Origin: Streptomyces sp. SUK 48
GTDB taxonomy: Bacteria; Actinomycetota; Actinomycetes; Streptomycetales; Streptomycetaceae
Assembly: GCF_009650765.1 (NCBI RefSeq)
Contig: NZ_CP045740.1
Location: forward strand, 7,044,001 to 7,108,000
Reading direction: 5' to 3'
Length of the DNA: 64,000 nucleotides
The notes under the pieces were generated by a model that saw only the letters and a program-made list of their open reading frames with translations, was not told where the DNA came from and did no database searches. Numbering within the stretch: the first letter of the stretch is position 1; each line of letters opens with the position of its first letter. Shown here piece by piece: positions 1 through 7,832 of this stretch. The position numbers and the translations under genes are program-made.

Positions 1-476
1 ACGACCGTCACCGCGGCGGCGGTGAAGCGGGACACCGCCTCCACGAACCAGCCGATCTTCTCCACGTCGCCGGTGGACACGGCGACCACCTCGCCGGCCG
101 CCACCCGCCGGGTGAGCGCCGAGCCGAGTTCGGCGGCCTTGCGGGCGAGGAGCTGCTGGACGCGGGCGGCGGCGGTGATCCAGTTGGTGACGGCGGCCCG
201 GTGCAGGAAGGTGTCGCCCACCGCGATGGCCGTGCCGCACAGCAGCATCAGCGCGCCCGTCAGGGCCAGCCGGGAGCCGGACCGGTCCACGACGGCCTGG
301 ACGGCGAATCCGACGCAGAAGGGCAGCGCGGACACGGCGACGAAGTGGAGCAGCCCCCAGGCGAGCGCCTTGAGCTGGCCGCCCAGCTGGTTACGCCAGA
401 GCCACCACAGGAGTCGGGGCCCCGAGCGCGCGTCGGGCACGCCGGGGTCGGGATAGGGAAGGTCGTGAATCCGCAT
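1..476 (-). CDS. ABC transporter, N-terminal membrane part (truncated by window edge)
   Basis: Reading the minus strand from an ATG at 476 gives 158 residues with no stop before the window edge. The start is MRIHDLPYPDPGVPDARSG, then two hydrophobic segments (about residues 35-60 and 70-92), then a soluble helix with the phrase STGDVEKIG. A positively charged N-terminus, paired helices and an intracellular 'GEVVAVSTGDVEKI' loop are typical of the transmembrane half of type-I ABC exporters (ABC_membrane fold). The nucleotide-binding domain would lie left of the window. No strong ribosome site is visible before the ATG. It is divergent from the lipoprotein gene that begins near 641. The substrate cannot be told. 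Confidence 0.8.
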   Translation of the reverse strand, partial: MRIHDLPYPDPGVPDARSGPRLLWWLWRNQLGGQLKALAWGLLHFVAVSALPFCVGFAVQAVVDRSGSRLALTGALMLLCGTAIAVGDTFLHRAAVTNWITAAARVQQLLARKAAELGSALTRRVAAGEVVAVSTGDVEKIGWFVEAVSRFTAAAVTV

Positions 477-640
477 GACGTCCAGATGGCTCGTGACAGC
501 GTGTCAGGAAACGGCGGCAGCCGGGGGTGGCGGCGGCCCGGGACAAGCCGTGAAAGGGTCGCTTCGCAGAGTCGGGAATTTCAAACGGTTTTCGCGTCAA
601 TCGGGCGTCATGCCAGCATGGCCGGGTGCATATAGACAGT

Positions 641-1372
641 GTGCGGCGCTCGACGCGCTGGGTGGCGGCCCTCGGAACCCTGTTCCTGACGACTCTTTCG
701 GCCTGCGGCACGGCCTCGTCCGGCGCCGCGCCCGGCCATCACGGCCCGGCCGCGCCGACCGCCTCCGGTTCCGCGGCAGCCCCTGACCCGGCCCGCATCC
801 CCGGCGTCGGCAGCCATCTGTACGCACGGATACCCGCGCGGTCCCGCCAGGTCGTGGCCGTGTACGGCGAGGGCCGGGACTCGGCCGAGTCCGACGTGGT
901 GCTCTACGTGCGCCGCGGCGGCGGCTGGCACAAGGAAGGCGGCTGGGCGGCGCACAACGGGCGGCGCGGCTGGACCCTCGACCACCACGAGGACGACAAG
1001 CGCAGCCCGGTGGGTGTGTTCACGCTGTCCGCCGCGGGCGGTACGTTCGCCGACCCGGGGAGCAAGCTGCCGTACGACCACAACATCTACGCCTACGCGT
1101 CCCCGAAGGAGTGGCCCAAGGCGTACCAGCACGACTTCGGTTACGTCATCGCCATCGACTACAACCGGGTGCCGGGCACCCCGCCGCGCGACGGTACCCG
1201 CCCCTCGGGCGCGGCCAAGGGCGGGGGGATCTGGCTGCACCTGGACCACGGGAGCGGCACCTCGGCCTGTGTCAGCATGCCGAGGAGCGCCATGGAGACG
1301 CTGCTGCGCACGCTCGACCCGGCCCGGCACCCCGTTGTCGTCATGGGGGACCGGGCGGATCTCGGCGCCTGA
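641..1372 (+). CDS. L,D-transpeptidase-family lipoprotein
   Basis: About 243 aa. The N-terminus (RRSTRW, then a hydrophobic stretch ending LTTLSAC) is a lipoprotein signal with lipobox LSAC, so the protein should be anchored to the outer face of the membrane. The C-terminal half carries GGGIWLHLDH followed by SGTSACVSMP, which matches the His...Ser-x-x-Cys catalytic signature of YkuD/ErfK L,D-transpeptidases, enzymes that cross-link or modify peptidoglycan. The start is uncertain: a GTG at 626 is in frame, but a CATATA/TATAGA element at 629-636 lies just before the GTG at 641, which would make a leaderless start there. It converges on the amidase gene with only 14 bp between stops, so both neighbours act on the cell wall. 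Confidence 0.75.
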   Translation: MRRSTRWVAALGTLFLTTLSACGTASSGAAPGHHGPAAPTASGSAAAPDPARIPGVGSHLYARIPARSRQVVAVYGEGRDSAESDVVLYVRRGGGWHKEGGWAAHNGRRGWTLDHHEDDKRSPVGVFTLSAAGGTFADPGSKLPYDHNIYAYASPKEWPKAYQHDFGYVIAIDYNRVPGTPPRDGTRPSGAAKGGGIWLHLDHGSGTSACVSMPRSAMETLLRTLDPARHPVVVMGDRADLGA

Positions 1373-1386
1373 GGGCCGCGCGGCCG

Positions 1387-3393
1387 TCAGTTCCCCGTCG
1401 AGCCGCCCCGGGGTGCCGAGGACGGCCCCGCCGTGACGGTCGAGCCGATCACGTCCACATCGCTGGAGCGGACGTAGGCGATCCGGTGGTCGAACTGGAT
1501 CTGGTAGTAGGTCTCGTCGCCCCTGACCACCGGCTCGGGGCTGTCGACGAAGGCCGAGCGCGGCACGAAGGAACTGTCGATGGTGCCCTCGGTGACGTAC
1601 CGCTGGCCCGCGCGGAAGTGGTAGGGGAGCGGCGCCTCGGGCTCCTCGTCCATGCCCTCCGGGTAGGCGTCCTCCTCGGGCAGGGCGCGGCCGAAGACCG
1701 GGATCTCCTCGAGGCCCTCCTTGGGGGTCACCATCTTTCCGGCCGCGCCGACCGCCGTCGCCTGCGTCTTCGGGTTCTTGAACCACGCCTTGTGACCCTG
1801 ATACCAGACCGCCGTCCAGTCGCCCCGGCGCTCGGCGACGGCGAAGGTCTGCCCGGCCGAGGCGCGCGCCCCCAGGTCGTCGACGTCCAGCGTGGAGCCC
1901 CCGCCGTCCGGGTGACGGCCCGGGTCCTGGATCAGCGGCGCCTTCTCGTCCGGCCGGGTGTACATGCGGACGGCGCTGGAGCCGTGCTTCGGGCACGGCG
2001 CCCCGGGCTTGAGGCAGCCCGTGAACGTGGGCGAATGGGTGGCGTAGTCCGGCAGGATCGTCACCATGTCGCTGTTCGGCCCGGCGGTGGCCTTCAGGGG
2101 CGCGCCGAGGAGGTCGAAGTAGTGGCGCCAGTCCCAGAAGGGGCCCGGGTCGTCGTGCATGTCGGGGATGGAGTCGCCGGTCGGCGAGGGCACGTTGTCA
2201 TGGCCGAAGATGTGCTGCCGGTCGAGCGGAACGTCGTACTTCTTCGCCAGATAGCGCACCAGGCGGGCCGAGGTTCTGTACATCTGTTCGGTGAACCAGG
2301 TGCCCGGCTGCCGGAGGAAGCCCTCGTGCTCGATGCCGATGGAGCGGGCGTTGACGTACTGGTTGCCGGAGTGCCATGCCTCGTCCTTGGTCTGGACGTG
2401 CTGGGTGACATGGCCGTCGCTGGAGCGGATCGAGTAGTGCCAGGACGCCTCGGTCGGGTCCTGGACCGTCTGGAACATGCTCGACAGCTTGGCCTCGGTG
2501 TCGTGGATGACGATGTACTCGATCTTCTGGTCGCGGGGCCGGTCGGCGAGGTCGTGGTTGCCGTAGTCGCCGTCGTCGTCGATCTCCACGTACGGCGCCG
2601 CGAGCCAGTCGCAGGACACCTCGGCCGGGCACTCCGTCCCCTTGGCGTGCTGGGGCTTCTCCGTGCGCACGGTGTGGGGGCTCACGGAGGGGCTCGCGGG
2701 CAGGGAGACCTCCTGGCCCTCGGCGGTGGTGCGGTGGGCGCCCTTGCGGATCACCGAGAAGACGTCGTTCGCGTAGGCCGCGGCCGACGTGACGTCAGGA
2801 GTGCCGGGGAAACGTTCCACCGCCTCCCACCAGTCCGCGGGGTCGTCGCTCAAGGACTTGCCCAGCTGCTGCTGGGTGGCCGCCAGCAGGGCGGCGCCGC
2901 CGCGCACATTGGCGGTGGCATCCGTGCGCAGCCGCCCGGCCGGGGCGTCGGTCAGCCGGGCGGCGCGCTGGAGGTCGGCCGGCTTCACGGACCGGCCGGC
3001 CAGCACACCGTCCGGCCGCGCGGCGGGCGCCCCCGCCGCCCCCGCGCTGGGCTGGAGCGCGCCACCGCCCTGGACGCCCGGGGTGGGCGAGGCGGCCGGG
3101 AACCGGCTGGTGTCCACCAGATGCATCGGCCCATAACCGCCCGCGACGCTCGGGGAGCCCGGGTGGGCGTCCCAGCGGGTCTGCACATAGGACACGCTCA
3201 TCAGCACACTGCGCGGCACATGGAAGTCGTGGGCGGCATCGGTGAAGGCGACCTGGAGGCGCTGCTCGGGAGCGTCGTCGTCGGTCAGCGGGGTGAGCAG
3301 CAGGGGCGCCAGGAGGGCCGCCGATCCGATGGCGCATGCGGTCCGGCGGCACACGCGGCCGTTGGGGACACGTGGAGCGGTGGGTCTTTTCAT
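1387..3393 (-). CDS. N-acetylmuramoyl-L-alanine amidase (Amidase_2), exported
   Basis: 668 aa. The basic N-terminus followed by a hydrophobic stretch (about residues 15-35) is a signal peptide or anchor. The amidase core is around residues 280-420: it holds EYIVIHDTEA, SWHYSIRSSDG, AWHSGNQ..ARSIGIEHEG and HIFGHDNVP, giving the zinc-binding His residues and the conserved Glu of the PGRP/Amidase_2 fold. Downstream of the core there is an SH3-like stretch (VRMYTRPDE...). Its role would be cleaving peptide stems from peptidoglycan outside the cell. The ATG at 3393 is preceded by GGAG about 10 nt upstream; an in-frame TTG at 3408 is less likely. The 229-bp gap upstream shows no gene and no riboswitch I could recognise. 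Confidence 0.85.
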   Translation of the reverse strand: MKRPTAPRVPNGRVCRRTACAIGSAALLAPLLLTPLTDDDAPEQRLQVAFTDAAHDFHVPRSVLMSVSYVQTRWDAHPGSPSVAGGYGPMHLVDTSRFPAASPTPGVQGGGALQPSAGAAGAPAARPDGVLAGRSVKPADLQRAARLTDAPAGRLRTDATANVRGGAALLAATQQQLGKSLSDDPADWWEAVERFPGTPDVTSAAAYANDVFSVIRKGAHRTTAEGQEVSLPASPSVSPHTVRTEKPQHAKGTECPAEVSCDWLAAPYVEIDDDGDYGNHDLADRPRDQKIEYIVIHDTEAKLSSMFQTVQDPTEASWHYSIRSSDGHVTQHVQTKDEAWHSGNQYVNARSIGIEHEGFLRQPGTWFTEQMYRTSARLVRYLAKKYDVPLDRQHIFGHDNVPSPTGDSIPDMHDDPGPFWDWRHYFDLLGAPLKATAGPNSDMVTILPDYATHSPTFTGCLKPGAPCPKHGSSAVRMYTRPDEKAPLIQDPGRHPDGGGSTLDVDDLGARASAGQTFAVAERRGDWTAVWYQGHKAWFKNPKTQATAVGAAGKMVTPKEGLEEIPVFGRALPEEDAYPEGMDEEPEAPLPYHFRAGQRYVTEGTIDSSFVPRSAFVDSPEPVVRGDETYYQIQFDHRIAYVRSSDVDVIGSTVTAGPSSAPRGGSTGN

Positions 3394-3622
3394 GGCACGG
3401 GTCTCCAAACATGTTCATCGCGCTCTTCGCAGCCAGGACAAAGGAGTTGCCCCTGACAACCACCCCTTGTACGTTTCCGTGCCCCGCGTGTCCCGTCGCG
3501 CCAACCGTCACCGGGGTGGACCAGCGGCCCGGCAGAGGCCACCCGGTCGGCGGCAGCGACTCCGCTCCGACGGCCCGTCAGCGCGGGCGCCCGTACGGGG
3601 CGGTGACGGACGGCATTCCGGG

Positions 3623-5221
3623 TCAGTCCTCGACCGGGTCGACCTGCCAGTCGGGGTGACCCGGCATGGGCGGGGTGTGCGGCCCGTAGAGCCAGGCGGT
3701 CAGAAAGGGTTTCAGGTCCTGTCTCGCGACCCTGGAGGCCAGGTCGACGAAGTCCCGGGTGCCGGCCGCGCGGCCCCGGTAGGTGCTCACCCAGGACTTC
3801 TCGATCCGCTCGAAGGCCGCGGCGCCGACCTTCTCCCGCAGGGCGTACAGCACCAGGGCCGAGCCGTCGTAGCGCATCACCTTGAACAGCGTGTCGGCGC
3901 CGGGTTCGGCGGGCGCGCCGTCGTCGTGGCGCCACTGGTCGTGCTGTGCGTAGGCGTCGCGCATCGCGTCGTCCAGGCTGACGCCGCCGTGCGAGTCGGA
4001 GTACAGCCGCTCGTAGAAACGGGCGTGACCCTCGCTCAGCCACAGGTCGGACCAGCGCCTGATGGCGACGCTGTCGCCGGTCCAATGGTGCGTCAGCTCG
4101 TGCACGAGGTTGCGTTCGGCGTCGACCCGGTCGCCGAGCAGATCGTCCTTCGGTACGACGGACAGCGACTGGGTCTCCAGCGCCACCGGCAGCTCGGTGT
4201 CCCCGACCAGCACGCCGTAGCGGCGGAACGGATACGGCCCGAGCCGCTGTTCGAGCCACGCCAGGTGTTCCGGGGTGAGCGAGCGGTACTCCTCGGTATC
4301 GCCGACCAGGTCGTCCGGGACCACGTCACGGACCGGCAGACCGTGCGGCCCGCTGCTGTCGACGACGCGGAATCTGCCGATCGCCAGCTGGACCAGCTGA
4401 GCCGCGATCGGCTGCTCGGAGTCGTAGGTCCGTTCGACCCGGCCGCCGGGCCGGGAGGTGGTGCTGACGAGGCGTCCGTTGGCCACCGCGCCGATGTCCG
4501 CCGGTGTGGTGACGCGAAAGGTGATCGGTGCGCGCAGGCTCGGATGGTCGTCCGCCGGGAAGATCATCTTGGCACCGTCGGGCTGGGCGCAGACCACGGT
4601 GCCGTCGGGCGTGGGCACCCAGCCGTAGTCCCGGATCGCGTCGTCGCGGTGGCGCTGCTGGGTAGGGTCGGCGGTGTAGGCGACATGGACGGTGAAGGCG
4701 CGGCCGCGGGGGATCGGCCGGGCCGGGGTGACGACGAGTTCGTCGCCGTCGCGGACGAACCCGGCCGGGACGCCGTCGACCGTGACCCGGTGCAGCGTGT
4801 TTCCCGCGAAGTCGAGGTCGAAGCGGGACAGGGCCTGGGTGGCGGTGGCGCTGATGGTGGCGCCCGCCTCGAACGGCGTCCGGGGCGCCTGCCAGTCGAA
4901 GTCCAGCGTGTAACGGCGGACCGCGTAGCCGCCGTTCCCGGCGAGCGGCATCAGCGGGTCGCCGATGCCGGGGGCGCCAGGGGACGGGGGCGCGCCGCCC
5001 GCCGGGCCCGAGGCGGTGGCGCGCCCCGGTGCGGCGGCCGGGCCGGGCGCGGCTGAGCCGTGGCCGCCGCGCGGGAGCAGGTCGTGGCAGAGGGCGGCGC
5101 CGGTGAGGGTGAGGGCACCGGCGAGGGCGAGGGCCATGCGGCGGGGGCGTCGCGTGCCGTGCGCCTTCCCCGCCCCCTGGCTCGGGGGTCCTGCCGGGCC
5201 GCCTGCGGACATGATCTCCAT
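3623..5221 (-). CDS. M1-family metallopeptidase, exported or membrane-anchored
   Basis: 532 aa. The N-terminus is basic with one hydrophobic helix (about residues 27-48), then an Ala/Gly/Pro-rich linker. Around residues 370-395 it reads HELTHHW followed 18 residues later by SEGHARF, which is the HExxH-(18)-E zinc site of gluzincin M1 aminopeptidases. The upstream GAMEN-like strand appears as VALETQSLS, the form seen in distant M1 members. The C-terminal ERAP-type helical domain is short. It should cleave N-terminal residues from peptides outside the membrane. There is no ribosome site before ATG 5221, but CATAGT sits 6 nt upstream, which suggests a leaderless transcript; ATG 5212 is an alternative. 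It is divergent from the PNGase-A-like gene. Confidence 0.82.
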   Translation of the reverse strand: MEIMSAGGPAGPPSQGAGKAHGTRRPRRMALALAGALTLTGAALCHDLLPRGGHGSAAPGPAAAPGRATASGPAGGAPPSPGAPGIGDPLMPLAGNGGYAVRRYTLDFDWQAPRTPFEAGATISATATQALSRFDLDFAGNTLHRVTVDGVPAGFVRDGDELVVTPARPIPRGRAFTVHVAYTADPTQQRHRDDAIRDYGWVPTPDGTVVCAQPDGAKMIFPADDHPSLRAPITFRVTTPADIGAVANGRLVSTTSRPGGRVERTYDSEQPIAAQLVQLAIGRFRVVDSSGPHGLPVRDVVPDDLVGDTEEYRSLTPEHLAWLEQRLGPYPFRRYGVLVGDTELPVALETQSLSVVPKDDLLGDRVDAERNLVHELTHHWTGDSVAIRRWSDLWLSEGHARFYERLYSDSHGGVSLDDAMRDAYAQHDQWRHDDGAPAEPGADTLFKVMRYDGSALVLYALREKVGAAAFERIEKSWVSTYRGRAAGTRDFVDLASRVARQDLKPFLTAWLYGPHTPPMPGHPDWQVDPVED

Positions 5222-5360
5222 GCACGCACTATGCCAGTTTGATCAGTTTATAGCACTAAATCTCCGTCAGGGTGACGATGCGCCAGATGCGCTCCGAGCG
5301 GCGGGCCTCTCCCTCGACGCCTCATTGCGGCCGGGTCCAACTCCCCGTAGAACACCGCCC

Positions 5361-6977
5361 ATGAGACAACGGATAGTCATGTCCATGCTTGCGACCGCGG
5401 TCCTCCTGATCGGCGCGCTGCTCGGCGCCGGCGCCGGGACCGCGACCGCCCGGGCCGCCGACGTCCCCGCCGAGTTCGGCACCGACTGGCACGACCCGGT
5501 GACCGCCGCCCCGCCCGTCGCCCGGCCGCACACCAAGTCCTGCCAGGTCACCCTGGCCGACACGCAGTTCCGCGACTTCACGCCCTACCGGGGCGCGTAC
5601 ACCCCGCCCAAGGGCTGCGGCGACCGCTGGAGCAAGGTCGTACTCCGCCTGGACGGCACGGTGAAGGGCCGTCAGTACGACCGGCTCGGCTATCTGCACG
5701 TCGGCGGGGTCGAGATCCTGCGCACCTCCACCCCGGAACCCTCGCCGGACGGCATCGCCTGGCACGTCGAGAAGGACGTCACCCGCTACAGCGACACCTT
5801 CCGGAGTCCGCGGGACGTCGAGATGCTGATCGGCAACGTGGTCGACGACACGTACACCGGCGTCATCGACGTCCACGTCACCCTGACGTTCTACGCGGGC
5901 AGCCCGGCCGAGCGGACCCCCGACCGCGTGCTCACCCTCGCCGACACGCCCGACGGCACGACGCTCACCGCGCCGCGCAACAGCGAGCGGATCGTCGCCG
6001 AGGTCTACGCGACCGGATCCGGCGGCGGCTGCGAGGAGTTCTGGTATCTGACGGTGGCCGACCCGGCGTCGTACTCCTGCAAGGCCGATCACGGCCCCTA
6101 CCGCGAGGTGCAGATCAAGGTCGACGGCCGGACGGCGGGCATCGCCGCGCCCTTCCCGAACGTGTGGACCGGCGGGTGGTCCGATCCGTTCCTCTGGTAC
6201 GTCATCCCGGCCCCGGGCGCCTTCGACGTCCGGCCCATCGAGTACGACCTCACACCTTTCGCCGGGCTGCTGGACGACGGCCGTCCGCACCGCGTCGAGG
6301 TCTCCGTCGTGGGCGTGCCGGCGGGCCAGGCCGGCTGGAGCACCCCGGTGAACGTGCTGGTCTGGCAGGACGCGCATCGCGACCACCTCACCGGGGCGGT
6401 CACCGAGGACGCGGCGACCGACCTCGTCAACTCCTCGACCTACACGCCGGGTCCGGAGAACCGGGTGGACACCAAGGCCGGACACCGGCTCACCGTCAGC
6501 GGATACCTCGACACCTCCCACGGACGAGTGACCACCACCGTCACCCGGACCCTCGCCGACACCTCGGCCCACCGTTGGACCGACGGCGAGAACACCGACG
6601 GACTGGACGCGACCTGGACCGACGACCAGACCGTCACCACCGCCGGATCCGGCCCCGCCCGGTCGGCGCACACCCGGCGGACGTACACCCTCGACGGCGT
6701 CACCACCATCGGCTCCGACAACCGGCTGCGCACGGTGCTGACGCTCGGCGACCGCGCCTCGGTGACCGAGCTGCGCGGCGGCCGGCGCACCGCGTGGTCA
6801 CGGCTGGACGACACCTACCGCGGTGATGCCTCCTACACCCTCGACGCCCCGCGCGAGCAGCGGCACGCGGTCGGCACCTCGTCGGAGCGCTATCGCATCC
6901 ATGGCTCGGGCGGCTGCTACGACCACACACTGGCCACCGCTCAGGGCGCGCTGACGCTGGACCGCAGGGACTGCTAG
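5361..6977 (+). CDS. Peptide-N-glycosidase A-like (PNGase A family) secreted protein
   Basis: 538 aa. MRQRIVMSMLATAVLL opens a classical signal peptide ending near AAD. The mature part has the pattern of the PNGaseA family: LDGTVKGRQYDRLGYLHV, VGGVEILRTSTPEPS, WHVEKDVTRYSD, and repeated beta-strand sentences such as VDVHVTLTFYAG. Fungal and plant members remove N-glycans from glycoproteins or glycopeptides; in Streptomyces the substrate is unknown and may be environmental glycoprotein. A single Cys pair occurs in CEEFWY/SYSC, likely a disulfide. ATG 5361 was chosen because it begins the signal peptide; ATG 5379 is possible. The 139-bp intergenic shared with the M1 peptidase is unusually AT-rich for this genome and probably holds both promoters. 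Confidence 0.78.
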   Translation: MRQRIVMSMLATAVLLIGALLGAGAGTATARAADVPAEFGTDWHDPVTAAPPVARPHTKSCQVTLADTQFRDFTPYRGAYTPPKGCGDRWSKVVLRLDGTVKGRQYDRLGYLHVGGVEILRTSTPEPSPDGIAWHVEKDVTRYSDTFRSPRDVEMLIGNVVDDTYTGVIDVHVTLTFYAGSPAERTPDRVLTLADTPDGTTLTAPRNSERIVAEVYATGSGGGCEEFWYLTVADPASYSCKADHGPYREVQIKVDGRTAGIAAPFPNVWTGGWSDPFLWYVIPAPGAFDVRPIEYDLTPFAGLLDDGRPHRVEVSVVGVPAGQAGWSTPVNVLVWQDAHRDHLTGAVTEDAATDLVNSSTYTPGPENRVDTKAGHRLTVSGYLDTSHGRVTTTVTRTLADTSAHRWTDGENTDGLDATWTDDQTVTTAGSGPARSAHTRRTYTLDGVTTIGSDNRLRTVLTLGDRASVTELRGGRRTAWSRLDDTYRGDASYTLDAPREQRHAVGTSSERYRIHGSGGCYDHTLATAQGALTLDRRDC

Positions 6978-7082
6978 GGCCGGTCCGGCGGATCGGCGGG
7001 CGCCAACCGACGGTGCCTCGTCGGCGAGGGTGAGCGAGGGCCGGCGGGTCCGGATGCACGACGGAGGAGGGGGCCGACGTGA

Positions 7083-7154
7083 CGGGGGCGCCCCCGCGCG
7101 CGAAGGCGGGCGTGGAGGCGGCGGCCGACGACAACGCCGCTGGGGGTGCCCCCA
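7083..7154. repeat. Two GC-only palindromes in the 291-bp gap between PNGase-A-like gene and marR
   Basis: A perfect 14-bp palindrome CGGGGGCGCCCCCG lies at 7083-7096, and a hairpin TGGGGG-TG-CCCCCA at 7141-7154. The gap lies between two converging genes (stops at 6977 and 7269), so these hairpins probably end transcription. The second one is of a type that I recall as common between Streptomyces genes. I see no gene in the rest of the gap. Confidence 0.45.
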
Positions 7155-7268
7155 CGTCCTTGAGGCAGGGGGAGGGCGTACCGACCCCCGCGGTTCGGCC
7201 TGATCCGCCGGACAGGTCCTCGCCCCGGGAGTCCTCCGGCGCGGCGGGTCCGGCCGCCGTGCCGGGGG

Positions 7269-7718
7269 TCAGCAGGGCTTGGGGACGTCCCCGTCGACCA
7301 GGGTGTCCAGTAGCACGCCGAGCACCTCGCGTTCCTTCTCGGTCAGCGGGGCGAGTATCTCCTCGGCCGCCGAGCGGCGCGCGCCGCGCAGTTCGCGCAG
7401 GGTCGCGCGTCCCTCGTCGGTCAGCTCGATCCGGGTCACGCGCCGGTTCGCCGGATCCGCGGCCCGGCGCACCTTGCCGCTCGCCTCCAGCCCGTCGACC
7501 AGCGTCGTCACCGCGCGCGGTACCACTTCCAGGCGCTCGGCGAGGTCGGCCATGCGCGGCGGGGAGGGATAGTGCGCGAGGGTGCGCAGCAGCCGGGACT
7601 GGGCGGGGGTGACGCCCAGCTCGCGCTGTTCCAGGTGGCGCTTCTGGATGCGGTGCACCCGGCGGGTGAGCCGCAGCAACTGCTCGGCGAGCAGTCCCTC
7701 GGGATCGGGGGTGGTCAT
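7269..7718 (-). CDS. MarR-family transcriptional regulator
   Basis: 149 aa, the usual MarR length. An N-terminal dimerisation helix is followed by a winged helix at about residues 35-100: LGVTPAQSRLLRTLAHYP, RMADLAERLEVVPRAVTTLVDGLEASG, then the wing DPANRRVTRIELTDEG, all hallmark MarR phrases. It is transcribed away from the ABC exporter gene at 7833, with a 114-bp shared promoter that holds the inverted repeat at 7744-7766. This layout is classical for a MarR repressor controlling itself and a multidrug or lipid exporter. The ligand is unknown. Confidence 0.92.
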   Translation of the reverse strand: MTTPDPEGLLAEQLLRLTRRVHRIQKRHLEQRELGVTPAQSRLLRTLAHYPSPPRMADLAERLEVVPRAVTTLVDGLEASGKVRRAADPANRRVTRIELTDEGRATLRELRGARRSAAEEILAPLTEKEREVLGVLLDTLVDGDVPKPC

Positions 7719-7743
7719 GCGGGAACAATATCAGGATGCAGTT

Positions 7744-7766
7744 CATTGTGAGTATAGGTAACAATG
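7744..7766. promoter_or_regulatory. Probable MarR operator (CATTGT-N11-ACAATG)
   Basis: A 6-bp perfect inverted repeat, CATTGT at 7744-7749 and ACAATG at 7761-7766, lies in an AT-rich stretch between the divergent MarR and ABC genes. A further ACAAT half-site occurs just to the left. Position and symmetry fit an operator for the MarR dimer; binding is inferred. Confidence 0.5.
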
Positions 7767-7832
7767 AGCTACGATCCGTTCCGTCATCGTCGGCCGTCTT
7801 CGGCCGGCGACCGCCCACCTCCGTAGGAGCCC

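Noticed and set aside
3394..3622. Possible c-di-AMP (ydaO) riboswitch before the amidase gene, since such riboswitches precede cell-wall hydrolases in Streptomyces.
   Set aside because: The 229 bp lack the conserved ydaO helices and terminal motif that I could recognise; a covariance search would settle it.
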